From: Capronia americana
Taxonomy: Eukaryota > Ascomycota > Eurotiomycetes > Chaetothyriales > Herpotrichiellaceae
Length of the DNA stretch: 64,000 bases
Direction: 5' to 3'
Assembly: GCA_016110215.1 (NCBI GenBank)
Contig: JADWQD010000015.1
Span: 806,001-870,000 of the forward strand
The notes below the pieces were generated by a model that searched no databases, was not told the DNA's origin, and worked only from the letters and a program-made list of their open reading frames with translations. The translations under genes and the position numbers were made by a program. This document shows, in pieces, positions 10,188 through 20,298 of the stretch (its first letter is position 1; the number at the start of each line of letters is the position of its first letter).

Positions 10188-12665
10188 TCAGCTTCCACTG
10201 CCGGTCGAGTCTCCCTGGTCTTCTTCGCGAGGATAGGGGAATACTGTGCCCATGGGGTAGAAAGCGCCTTCCCAATGTCTTTCTGCGTAAATGCGCTTGA
10301 GCGGGTCTGGGCCGACATCGTTGTTCGGGCCCAAGATTCCCGATCGTGGAATTTCCACCTGGAAGTGCGCCTTTGTGCCGTCGAACCGTATACGGAGGAC
10401 GTATTGGACGTGACGCCACTGCCTGCCGTCAGGACGGAACTCTTTCTTGGTACTGTCGTCCATGGCAAAGACATCGTCTTTCGCAAGACGTACCGACAGG
10501 ACCACCTTCTCGAACTCCTTCAACTCATCATCCGTGACTTTAGCCCCTTTCTTCTTGATTCTGTCAATAGGTTTGCTCGACGCTTTGCCAAAGTAGACGA
10601 TAATCTTTTCCCTCCAGCCGTTGGAGACAGGGGTGTCATCATCCTCGTCGTCCTCGTCGTCCTCGTCGTTCATGAGTAGGCACAGATTACCGGCATGGGT
10701 GAACTCTTCCGAACCTGGGACTCGCTTGTCATGTGTGAGAAAGTGAACAAGTTCTTTCTCTTTCGGATATTTGAGCATAATTTTCCGTGTGACCAGGGAT
10801 GAGAATCGGCCATTTTCGAGACCATTGGGTAAGAAGCATTCGCGTCGAATCGTTCGTCTGGTCGTCCAATAGTTGTTGTTCAGCAGTAGTAACCCACCCA
10901 GGGCCACTTCCATCAGTCCGTTGCGACCCTTGGAGTTCATGACAAACCTGATCGGTATTTTGGTCCCAGGGCAATGCGTTTCGACCCACTGGTTGACTCC
11001 CTTGATGAGTTTGCGCTGCATATATGTGTTTGAACTGGCACCTCCATAGATGATGAAGTGATGGATGGGAAGACGATCCAGACCTTTCTGACGCATTCTC
11101 TCTGCAACCGTATCAAGGACATCGATCGTCGTTGTGATGATTGTTTCTGTTGAAGGGTCAATAATCTTCTTCATGGTCGCAGACGTGATCTTGATGTAAT
11201 TGAGTCGACTCTTGGGATCCCCGCCACAAAGCACAGTTCCATGGACCCCTGGAAGACCTTCAATCGGTAGAAGCCGCTCATTGTTGTTCGAAGGACGTTT
11301 CTTCGCAGCCTCAAACTCTTCTCTGAGGTCAGACAGAAGTCCATTTCGCGTTATCCCCGTGCTCCTCATTTCCTGATACAGGAATTGAAGCCGACTGCGA
11401 CGAATGGGGTCATTGCAAGTCAATATCTGGTTTTTGAACCTGCTCTGGCGGACGGCCTTTACCGAGTCCAATATCCATTTGAAAGGCTTGCCAGCAATTG
11501 CCTGTTCCATCTCCTTGATCAGCACCTCTGCAGCGTGTCTGTTCACCTCGGCACCTCCGCACCACTTGGTTATCGCCAGGGCTTCGTCCGAAAGCTGGAT
11601 GAAGGGCACTTCTCCAGCCATCTCCGTCGCCTGGAAAAGCGCAAAGTCCGCAGAGCCCGCACCGACGTCGAGGACAAGATAGTTCTCGCCTTGTACGAAG
11701 GTGTTCTCTTCCATCTGTCGAGTTAAATCATGCACAAGCGCTGCCGCAGGTTCTGAGAGGAGTATAGGTTTGCGGATGCCAGCTCTTTTTGCAGCTGCAG
11801 TGATCTGCACGTTGTCTTCCACTGTGCATTTGGCCGGCACGGGTAGACCAATCAGGATATTGGGATCGTCGTTCAGAAATGCATCGTAGTCGGCGTCGCA
11901 AGTGAACGGAGGCCAGTTGAGAAGTCTTTGGTGATTGTCCGAGATGTGATGGAGGGCCTGTCTCAGAACCCATCGGAGGAGCAGTCCGTAATGGTCGACC
12001 GCAAATGCCACATCACGATGTGCCTTGGTTCGCCCGTCGCCCACTTCTCTCAAGCAGGAGGTGAGGTCGCCCAAGCTCGAATTCAAGCCTAGACGATCCA
12101 TCATCGCTTCGATCGTTGCGCCCCTCGTTCTCTCCTTCTCCATCTGACCCTCAAACAGCATAGGTTTCGTGTGGCGGATTATGTCCTCTTCGCCGATCTC
12201 CTCTTTCTTGAGAGCTTCGTCAACCTCATAGCCGAAGAGTGGGATCGCGGAGTGCTGCCCCGGGGTACCCTCCGTCCACGGGTACGCAATCTGGGACCGC
12301 ACTGACATTTGCTCATTTGGCCACTCAATCGATACAAGGTCCGCGACTTTCACCTGTTGGCGAATACCATCAATCACGTCGGCAATGGCGTACGCCACTT
12401 TCACATTTTCGGTGCCGGTGTCCATGACAAGGAGAACTTCATGCTTGATTTCAGTACTGGTTGTCGACTCAGAGGTGCTTGACGAAGACGCGGAAATAGA
12501 TTTCTGGCGCTCATCGTGTGTGTTGGCTTGAGAATTTCGGCCTTCAGAGGCTTTTGCTCTCTTTTTTGGAGCACTTTCCGTTGTGCCTTCACGCTGTCGC
12601 TTCCGGGCAGCAGTCTCGGGCTCAGTAGAGTTGTTGGCTGGCCGCCCTGGGCGACGTGGAGCCAT
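10188..12665 (-). CDS. Hsp70/actin-like ATPase-domain protein
   Basis: Uninterrupted frame of 825 aa from ATG at 12665. I chose this start because the preceding in-frame sequence, open to 12965, looks like leader, while the MAPRRPGRP start leads straight into a basic region. Residues 1-80 are basic and Ser/Thr rich with NLS-like KKRAK. An actin/Hsp70 ATPase fold follows: phosphate-1 loop DTGTENVKVAY (about residue 82), phosphate-2 loop DVGAGSADF (about 332) and adenosine loop YGGASSNTYMQ. The C-terminal third carries an acidic Glu/Asp run (codons near 10640-10670) and no recognisable Hsp70 substrate-binding domain. The closest analogy is the HSPA12-like/fungal 'actin-like ATPase domain' group, whose role is mostly unknown. 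It diverges from the gene at 13301. Confidence 0.85.
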   Translation of the reverse strand: MAPRRPGRPANNSTEPETAARKRQREGTTESAPKKRAKASEGRNSQANTHDERQKSISASSSSTSESTTSTEIKHEVLLVMDTGTENVKVAYAIADVIDGIRQQVKVADLVSIEWPNEQMSVRSQIAYPWTEGTPGQHSAIPLFGYEVDEALKKEEIGEEDIIRHTKPMLFEGQMEKERTRGATIEAMMDRLGLNSSLGDLTSCLREVGDGRTKAHRDVAFAVDHYGLLLRWVLRQALHHISDNHQRLLNWPPFTCDADYDAFLNDDPNILIGLPVPAKCTVEDNVQITAAAKRAGIRKPILLSEPAAALVHDLTRQMEENTFVQGENYLVLDVGAGSADFALFQATEMAGEVPFIQLSDEALAITKWCGGAEVNRHAAEVLIKEMEQAIAGKPFKWILDSVKAVRQSRFKNQILTCNDPIRRSRLQFLYQEMRSTGITRNGLLSDLREEFEAAKKRPSNNNERLLPIEGLPGVHGTVLCGGDPKSRLNYIKITSATMKKIIDPSTETIITTTIDVLDTVAERMRQKGLDRLPIHHFIIYGGASSNTYMQRKLIKGVNQWVETHCPGTKIPIRFVMNSKGRNGLMEVALGGLLLLNNNYWTTRRTIRRECFLPNGLENGRFSSLVTRKIMLKYPKEKELVHFLTHDKRVPGSEEFTHAGNLCLLMNDEDDEDDEDDDTPVSNGWREKIIVYFGKASSKPIDRIKKKGAKVTDDELKEFEKVVLSVRLAKDDVFAMDDSTKKEFRPDGRQWRHVQYVLRIRFDGTKAHFQVEIPRSGILGPNNDVGPDPLKRIYAERHWEGAFYPMGTVFPYPREEDQGDSTGSGS

Positions 12666-13300
12666 CGACGGATTTACTCTTGCGGTGAGCAACTGGTTGC
12701 TTTCAGATCTCTGAGCAGTGTAAGGTACATCCGTTGTCGTCTTGTTCTCACGGGATGCTGCTCGTGGAGAGGTAAGAGGAGAGGGCTGGGAAGAGGAACG
12801 CTGAAAGCGATGGAATGGTGCGCGGTTTGACCAGATTGTCTTCCAAAGGCAGTGACCATGGCAAGCAGGCAGTGGAAGCCCTGCGGCTGCTTTGTTGGTT
12901 TGCTTTTCGCCATGGTTCTTCCACCGCACTCCCTGAGAAGGCAGATTGCTGAGCGCTGAAAGCAAGACCGTAGGCTGAGAAATGTTGCCATTGGCTTGAC
13001 AACCCTGCCATTGCTATTCAGGCCGTGACATCGAGCGGGCCAATGCAGCCCGACAAACAAAGAAAAATCAGCAGACAAAGAAAACATCCGGTTCACATTC
13101 CTCCCCTCAAATATTTGATCTTGCATTCTAACCCATGTTGATTGACAACGCAATTGGACTTTGCACGCCGCAACGGTCGTATTTAAATACCTGTATCTCG
13201 TCCACTTCCACGTCGGCAACGCATTCTGCATTGATCTTCTCATAGATTCTCTCCAACGCTTCGCTCTCCATCTTCTTCATACCCCCTCGGCGTGAGTGTC
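12666..13300. promoter_or_regulatory. Bidirectional promoter region (Hsp70-like / 570-aa gene)
   Basis: 635 bp between two divergent start codons, so it must hold both promoters. The stretch before 13301 is pyrimidine-rich, as is common in fungal leaders. No specific operator recognised. Confidence 0.5.
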
Positions 13301-15183
13301 ATGGCGAAGCAGGGCCGTTCCACTCCTGACTGGCAGGTATGGACGGAAAAGGAACTAAAATCGCTGCTCGAAGCGTTAGATCAGATCCATGAGAAAGGGT
13401 TGTATGAAAATCTGAAGCACGCCAAGCAATATATCAGAGATCGAGAACTGCTCTGCAAGTTTGACGACTCGGAGATACAGCACAAGCTCGTTGGGATAGC
13501 CAAAATCGTCAAGACAACTCCTGCACCGCTTGTCAAAGATTGGGCCAGGCACAAGGAAGCGGTGGTGGAAGAGCTTTGTGTGATGACCTCAAGCGGGAGC
13601 TCAAGCTCAAGCGAGAGCCAGAGCAAGAACAGCAAGAGAAAGAGCAAGGGTCCCCCCACCCGAAAGACGAAACGCCAACGACAGAAACGCCATCGCGACT
13701 CCCAATCTGCCACGTCAAAGGCCGCAGGACAGCTTGACGCCGCCGAAGCAGCCGCCGAATCCGCCCCCGCCGCCCATGTCCAAACCAAAACACGCGAGCC
13801 TCGCCCAGGCAGGAAGCTCGGTCCGTACGACCCCAGGGACTACCCTGGCCTCCAAGCAGAATTTCTCCGCCATTGGAATTACTCGACCTTCAATCGAAAA
13901 TACGAGACTAAAATATACAGGATGGACCCCTTGGATGACTTCCACAACATCATGGAATTGATCAACCAGGGCGTCCAGTCCTTCCGCAAGGCGCAGCCCT
14001 TTACTCACTTGACAGCCGCCAGCTTAACTGACGAGTCGCTCGGGTTGGCACGATCGTTTCTCGCCTCAAGAGAAAAGAATCATGTCGAACGGACATTGAA
14101 GTGTCTCTTTGGAGATCCTTTGAATACCCCCGAAGTAGTGCTTCGATCATTTGCCGCCGCTGCGGTTTTCTGTTGGGCTCTCGGAGGACCTTACGGAACG
14201 CTGCCAGAGAAGCGTCCAGCTCACGCACAACGCTCGCTGAATGGCAAGCTCCGCGACTTCTGTGAAAAAAGTAAGTCATGGCGCTGGGCTGCTGTCAAGT
14301 CCTCGAGTCGTTCACTTACCTGATACCCAGATTTGCCCCAGCTCTGTGAAGCCCTCGAGCAAGAGGACCACCTGTGCTATCTGGAAGAAGTTGTTCAACC
14401 TACTCTTCCTGCGCTCGCCAGGCAATTTCGGATCAATCTCTTCGAGGTCTTTACAAGCCTACGCAAGCCTCCGGCTCCACCAGAGCCGTGGCAGTATTCG
14501 GTCACAGACCCTGACAAGCCCCACGGAAGCAGCGTTGAATACCGAGAGTGGCACCTAGCAAACTTTGACATGTCCATGGAACAGGCGTTCCTGGCGGCCC
14601 TCAATTTTCGTCTGCTTTGTAGCCGAGTCGACCCGTCAAAGCAGCAATTTTCGTATTACTTGCCTTGGCAAGGACAAGATTTTGACATGGAAACCATGAC
14701 TGTTGCGACCTCAGACATTGCCGACAACAAGTTGACGAAGGACAATAAGGTCTCATTGTGCTTATGCCCAGAAATTCGCGCGACCTTCAGAGTCGGCAGG
14801 CCGGATATGCGGTGGAGTTCCATTCTGAGGGCTGTCGTAATGGTGAGTTCATCTTTCTCCGTCAGCCACATCTAAACTTGCTATACCCCGGACCCCCCAA
14901 TGCACATTTTAGCGTTTGTCTCATCACAAGTACTAACTGAAGGGAACCATAGGTTGAAGGTTATGAGATCAGTGAGTTCGAGCACGGCTATCCGTTGCAC
15001 GAGCAGGCAGCGTTGCGCGAGAAGCAACTTCTCATGTTAAATGTAAGCGACGAATCCCAGGGAAGCAGCGATGATGGAGTGTTCGAGGAGGAAAATACAC
15101 ACAGCGAGACACCTGTGAACTCAAGTTCCAATGCGGCGTCGCCGTCAGGCCCCGACTCCCCACCCCCTGAGAGCCGACCGTGA
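13301..15183 (+). CDS. Hypothetical protein with Ser/Lys-rich linker (fungal, function unknown)
   Basis: Three exons: 13301-14270, 14331-14842, 14953-15183, giving 570 aa. Intron 1 (60 bp) is phase 1 with GTAAGT...CCCAG. Intron 2 (110 bp) is phase 0 with GTGAGT, branch ACTAAC and ATAG. ATG 13301 is used; the open frame extends only three codons upstream, to a GTG. The N-terminus (about 1-90) begins with a Trp-led helical segment (WTEKELKSLLEAL) that loosely recalls SANT/Myb-like folds. Then comes a low-complexity Ser run and a Lys/Arg-rich stretch (about 95-145) that could be a nuclear signal, followed by a longer globular region with several Trp/Phe. The C-terminal 60 residues are acidic and Ser/Pro rich. 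I do not recognise the family; a nuclear role is inference. Confidence 0.8.
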
Positions 15184-15966
15184 AGCGGCGTTCTCTTTCG
15201 AGAAGAGGACACGGTCCTTGGCGGCTTTTGGGTCGATCCAGAGTCAACAAAGAGTCGAGAGACAGCCGGACACTGGCACTGGCCACCTTCAGACAAGCAA
15301 GGCTCTACGAGCAATTAGTTAGTACGAGTAGTACGGGGTATGGCGCTATCATTTTCTGGAAAACAGTCAATCACCTCGTCCTGGGACAGTGGTCATGGCG
15401 CCCTCTCATCCGTATTCGGCTCTGCCTGTAAGGTTCGAACACGTGCCCATCTTCGCACGAGGGGGTCGGTCGCTGGACTGTCGAAGGAGAAGCTGACCGT
15501 TCGTGACGCCAGAAACGGCTAGCACGTTCATGGCATCGTGCAGCCACGTGATCGACATTGGCAGCCACGTGATCGACATCATTGTCTCCACCGCCACAAC
15601 CGGTTTTTTACTTGCTTTTTTGCCCCGCCCGTGTCACACCTACTCAGCCAATCATCACTCGTGTTCGAGGGATGTGGCCCGCCCAGGACGGTTTGTCTGT
15701 GAAATCGTGGCTTGACGTATGACGTATTTGGCATTCGACTTCTGCGTGCTTGGACATGGTACATGGGAGATGAGAATGGCGGAGGAAGCATCCCAGCCAT
15801 CCTCTCGGGAGGTCTATTTCATTGACATGGTATTCATAAGTTGTGTGCTGTTCTCCATCCTTCCCTCCGCTTTTCGCGCCCGCCCATAGTCTTCTGCGAT
15901 ACTGTCCGCCGCGACCGTCATTTGTGCTACGCCTCTGCTTGATCCAAAGTTGCACCGCCCACAGCC
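15184..15966. other. Intergenic region with three CACGTG boxes
   Basis: 783 bp between two plus-strand genes. It should hold the 3' flank of the 570-aa gene and the promoter of the BTB gene. Its main feature is an E-box cluster, listed separately. No gene seen. Confidence 0.55.
15440..15580. promoter_or_regulatory. E-box (CACGTG) cluster with a tandem duplication
   Basis: CACGTG occurs at 15440-15445, 15545-15550 and 15566-15571. The last two lie in a direct duplication of about 20 bp (15540-15580; unit GCAGCCACGTGATCGACAT), so the two cores are 21 bp apart, two helical turns. CACGTG is the core site of bHLH regulators such as Cbf1/Pho4/SREBP types. The cluster lies about 400 bp before the BTB start codon. 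Regulatory function is inferred. Confidence 0.4.
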
Positions 15967-16848
15967 ATGGACAACGAGAAACAGAAAAACAATGAACAGA
16001 AGGAGAAACCGCTCCATGAGTACGTCGCCGCGGCGAACCGCAATTAATGCCCCCGGGCTCTTCGTACCCTGGCAAGCTCACTAAAACTGTTATGCAGGCT
16101 TCTCACCTCCTCACTCGTTGACATCTATGTCGGCCAGGAGTCGACGCATTGGTCCCTCCACGAAAGGCTTCTCACTTACCATTCGCCTTTCTTCGCCTCC
16201 ATTCTCTACAGCGACGACAAGACTGAGGAAAAGAAGTCTCGCGGAAACAAATCTTACGGTCTTCCGGACGAGGATGATTACCCGTTTGAGCTCCTGGTGG
16301 GTTGGCTGTACGCGAAATCCATCCGTCCTCCCAAAACCGAAAAAGACATTGGCCCTCTCCTCGAGCTGTACCTGCTGTCGGAGAAATTCGAGATAGAGAA
16401 GCTCAGCCATGAAGTGGTCGAAGTGGTTCGGGAGTTCTACCACACCACCTCGACATACCCCGGCCTACGCCGGGTCCAGTACATCTACTCTGAAACCGAC
16501 GAAGATAACGAGATGCGCGAGATGATGGTCTCGTCAATCGCCCGCCAGTTGACCACCGCCGACAAAATCCCAGCACACTGGGCCACTGCACTCAAGCGCA
16601 ACGGGCAACTTGCCGTCGACATCATCCGCGCCATCCAGCAATGGCACATCGAAGAACGCAGCATACCTGACGTCCGAGACGGTAGCCAATGCCGTGGGAG
16701 ACGCGCCAATGGCGGCATCTTCAGCGCCATTGAGCGAGCCACGGACTCCGAAGAGACGCATGGTACTACTGACACCAATCTGGGCGTTGAGAGTATCAAC
16801 AGTGGGCAAAGTGACACGCCGAACGTCAAGAGCGACGGGGAAGAGTAA
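15967..16848 (+). CDS. BTB/POZ-domain protein
   Basis: Exons 15967-16019 and 16098-16848; the 78-bp phase-2 intron (GTACGT...TGCAG) rebuilds a Glu codon and gives about 266 aa. A charged N-terminus is followed by a BTB fold: VDIYVG, then LHERLLTYHSPFFASIL, a variable acidic loop, and YPFELLVGWLYAKSI. This is the pattern of fungal BTB proteins, which act as homo- or hetero-oligomer modules and often as Cul3 adaptors. The acidic tail has several Asp/Glu and Ser. The 3' end is uncertain: the stop TAA 16846-16848 overlaps a strong donor (GTAAGT at 16845), and an excellent acceptor (pyrimidine tract ending CAG 16932) precedes an open frame to 17298. Direct splicing of those two sites soon meets a stop, so I end the gene at 16848. 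Confidence 0.8.
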
Positions 16849-16890
16849 GTTTCGCCTGTCCGTGTACCACCACCAGTTCAGTCGAGCAAG

Positions 16891-17298
16891 ATGAACCACT
16901 TGCGTGCAATCTCTCCCCCTCCCCTGCTTCAGGAGGAGTTAGTTCCTCGTCGCAAAAAAACAATAAAAGACAGAGCTGAAGCTGAGCACAAAACCTCGTG
17001 TACCAAAAGGCCGCTCTCGAGAGAGTCGACGCCGCGACCGCCAAAGCCGCGAATCGATCCCCCAGACATACAGTATGACATTGAAGCGAGAGAGGAAGAG
17101 CCCCAGCAGTTATCAGTTCCAGCCTCGGTCTCGGATGCAAAACAGGCAAGAAAAAGGGATTATCAATCGGCGTTGAAGGATGCATGGCGATTGTCTCACG
17201 CGAGCCGCGCGGAAAGCATGTTCCTGCTCTCGGCTTGGGCGGTGTATTTTATCTATTATCTCGGGTATGCGTTTGGAAAGGAAGCAATTTGGAGCTAG
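16891..17298 (+). CDS. Possible 3' exon of the BTB gene or separate small tail-anchored protein
   Basis: Open frame of 135 aa starting with ATG 16891. It encodes a basic, proline-containing segment, an acidic patch, and a hydrophobic C-terminal helix (FLLSAWAVYFIYYLGYAF) followed by a short polar end. That resembles a tail anchor. Two readings are possible. It may be the last exon of the BTB gene joined by an acceptor at 16886 or 16932; a phase-0 weak donor GTCAAG at 16825 fits the latter. Or it may be a short independent gene. No family recognised. Confidence 0.4.
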   Translation: MNHLRAISPPPLLQEELVPRRKKTIKDRAEAEHKTSCTKRPLSRESTPRPPKPRIDPPDIQYDIEAREEEPQQLSVPASVSDAKQARKRDYQSALKDAWRLSHASRAESMFLLSAWAVYFIYYLGYAFGKEAIWS

Positions 17299-17886
17299 CT
17301 ATCGCGATACGATGTGCTCTTGCACCACGAATCTATTCTCTGTATCATTGAAGTCAAGGTTCCCCCTCTGTGTAATAGTAGATGAACACATCACGCGCAT
17401 CGTCAAGAGTGTGTCCTCCGAAAGTTGGATTCGAGAAGGCCAAAAAGTACAAATGCAAGCAGTGTCTACGTTACCAGTAGCCTGTACCGAGGACGGCCCA
17501 TCGTCTCCCTCAGGTACAGTATGCATTGTGTGGAGGGATTGCTGTTTTCTGATCTCTCTCGCTCAAACACGGGGCGCACGGATTGATTTTGCCCAAACTG
17601 GAGACTTCCTATCGTGTCTGGCGTTTGGTTTTGACCATAGGCTGCTATGGCCTTTTTTTGTATTCCACGTACATCACTTTGACTACTACGTAAGTTTTCG
17701 TTTTCGTTCTGGTGCGTGACTTCGTCTCTCCTTTCGAATGCCAAAGCGCGTGAGTTCCATCCTTCCTCATTCCTCGATCGTCAAGGCGCGTGGTTTGTTT
17801 CCATCAGTCGTCGTGATGGCCGGGTCGACGATCATGATAACCTGCATGCGGTGCGACAAGTCTAGTCTAGTCTAGTCAAGTCTACT
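17299..17886. other. Convergent intergenic region with a TCTAG microsatellite
   Basis: 588 bp between the plus-strand frame ending at 17298 and the end of the minus-strand DJ-1-like gene. A pentanucleotide tandem (TCTAG, three copies and a partial, 17861-17877) lies just after the DJ-1-like stop. No gene seen. Confidence 0.5.
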
Positions 17887-18861
17887 CTACACGTCGATGG
17901 CATCGACGACGACACCCTTGACCCAGTCGTACTGCATCACGCGCGCCACCTCCTGGGCGCTCTCGTGGCTCACGAGCGCGCTGACGAGGTACAAGCTGGC
18001 GTCAATGCCGCTGACGGCGCCTGCCGAGGTGATGACGCGCATGCCGCCCAGCTTCATGCTCTGGCGCCGCACGAGGTACTCCCTGCTGAGGTTGCTCTCC
18101 CTGCGCGCGAGACTGCCCTTGCGCGCATGGCTGCCCGTGCGGTTCTTCTTGAACACGTACGGGTTCTCGTCGAGGTCCTCGCCCAGCTCGAACCGCGCGT
18201 TGTTGACCACGTACCGCTCCTCCATGACGTCGGTGCGTTCGCCGGCGTCCCGAGCCGCCGCGGCCTGGCACTCCTTCTCCAACTTGATGTAGAAGTCCGG
18301 GTGGGTCGTGGCGGCCAAGCCCTGCAGAAGCCCCTGGTGCGCGAGGAACAGGCTCGCCGTGTCGACCGCCAGGAGGGTGCGCTCGCGAGCCGGGTCCGCG
18401 GTCTGGAGCTCGGCGAACGCCTGGATGAGCGGGAGGGGCTCGGCCACAGCCTTGACCATGTCCATGCATTTGTCTTTGCCGCCGGGGACGACGAGCACGT
18501 CGAACTCCCGGAGCCGCTTGTGTGCTTCTTTGAACGAGATGTGCGCGGTGAGCGTGACACCTTGGGCGGTGAGGACTTCTTCCTGGGGACCCGCAAAGGT
18601 GACATCGAAGGCTTTAGTTTCTGTGGGAGTTGGCATGTTAGTTTCGAGGCGCCTGGACAAGGTGCGTGGAAGTATGAGGTGTCGTGTGATCGTATGATCC
18701 TAGGGTGAGGGGCACACCCGTTTCTTACCTGGGTTGCTGATGTCGTGTTGAGCGTGGCTAAGGACTTCGAGAGGACCGGCAAAGTCAAGCAGGTTCATGT
18801 TCTCGTGCATGGTGATCAGAACCTGGATTGGCTCGCTTTCATCGCTCCGAATTGCACTCAT
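17887..18861 (-). CDS. DJ-1/PfpI-like (class I glutamine amidotransferase-like) protein lacking the Cys nucleophile
   Basis: Two exons on the minus strand: 18861-18729 and 18620-17887, 288 aa. The 108-bp phase-1 intron has GTAAGA, branch ACTAAC and CACAG. Exon 1 supplies the typical start of fungal members (VLITMHENMNLLDFAGPLEVLSHA). Exon 2 has FDVLVVPGGKDK and the nucleophile-elbow region AVDTASLFLAHQGLLQG, then ATTHPD and a C-terminal SAGAVSGIDASLYLVS. DJ-1/PfpI proteins normally carry Cys at the elbow (A-x-C-T-G-S type); here Asp occupies that place, so a protease or glyoxalase activity is unlikely. A charged, Ser/Arg-rich insertion (about residues 180-240) before the last block is also unusual. 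Role unknown; redox or stress signalling is only a family analogy. GC-rich relative to neighbours. Confidence 0.88.
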
Positions 18862-20298
18862 CTTGCCGGTTGGTCAAAGGATGCAAGTGTGGAAGGTGGA
18901 AGATGGAAAACGTATCGTAGACCACGGGAGACGACTTGTCAAATGCGTGCAAGGTCACGGGAAGGAATCAATCGTCTGAAGGCTTCTTTGTGGTGGGTGG
19001 TTTGTGCGGTGTTTGATGGTAAAGTAGCTAGGTTTCAGCGATGAGGTGTGCGAAAGGTGGCCTTCCGCGGTGCAGCTGCGCAGTGAAGTGCCTCTGGTTT
19101 CTGCGGAGACCCCACGAATTCAATCCAAGCCTACGAGTAAACGTGGGGTACGAACTAAGGGCTTCCACAGTTTTCTGAGGGGCACTGAGCCACCTAAAGA
19201 TCGCGTGTCTGACACTAGCTCAGCCCCGAAATCCAGTCCATCTTGGCAGTCTGACTGCATGGCTTGATTTTCTTGTGCAATGCTCCAACTTCATCTCGTC
19301 TTTTCTCTCTCCTGTCCACAGGTCATGCATGAATTTCACAAATGCACTCACCCAACCTTCTTTTATCCAACCGGTCAGTGGGAAATATCCTACTGGGACC
19401 CGTCAACCTCACGTACAGTTGGCCTAGCCTTGAACCGACATGAGTGAACCGACATGAGTTCTGAGGCGAAATACGAGAAATGCGCAAGCACGACAGACAA
19501 CTCTCGACTGCATACGTGGACGATGGGGTTGCCAATCAATCTTTGGACAGAAGGCTGCACGTCTCACCTCTACAAGGGACTAGAGCGGAGGGAAAGGTAG
19601 GTCCAAAGGATGCACATATCGGTCCAGGCTCAAGTTCAACCCTGACACCCAAGTTGACACCCTTGTCCAAAGCCACACCGCAAAGTCCAACTGTCCAGAC
19701 CAGAGGGCGTCTAAAAGGTGTCAGCAGGACTGATTGTCAAATCCATGTGCCCTTTGACCAGTCAAAACTGCTTGGAGGCAACGCGTTCTGCATTCGCAGC
19801 GCCCGACGAACGCGTCTTTCTGCAGCCTGAGGCTTTCTTTCCTTCAACGGACACAACTCGTGATCAACGCTTCGAGCGAGGTGCATAAGCTTTGATCAAC
19901 TCGTCAGTGCGCAGCCTAAGTCATGGTTCTCAGCACGTCGATAACAACGTCCGGAAATGCGCTGGAACAATGACCTCTCCTCGTGCCGAGCGCTGCGAAG
20001 CGTGGATTAGGCTAGCATCGGATAGGCAGGAAAACGCCATATGGAGACTCCTTAAAGACCTAAGGCTCCCTTCTATCCGTCTTCTTCTGGCGTTGTTCTC
20101 GTTAATCCGCGAGCCTACCACTTACTCAATATCATTGTTCGGGATTGGTTGGACGGCCGATTGCACGACCGGCTCAATTCCCAGTCTGAAGGCGCCGGGT
20201 GGGTAGGCCTATTGTTCAGGTGCTGCATATACGTTTCTTCTGTCCTCTGAACAAAGTGGTGTGTCAGTTCTACTAGTCATTCAGTCTGTGGCTACGAA
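18862..20298. other. Intergenic region between DJ-1-like and coiled-coil genes
   Basis: 1.4 kb. The two flanking genes point away from each other, so both promoters lie here. Several short open frames exist, but none has family likeness or usable splice continuity. Nothing else recognised. Confidence 0.5.

Noticed and set aside
12666..12965. 100-codon N-terminal extension of the Hsp70-like frame
   Set aside because: The frame is open, but composition is leader-like and the downstream ATG 12665 gives a normal basic start; the extension may be chance.
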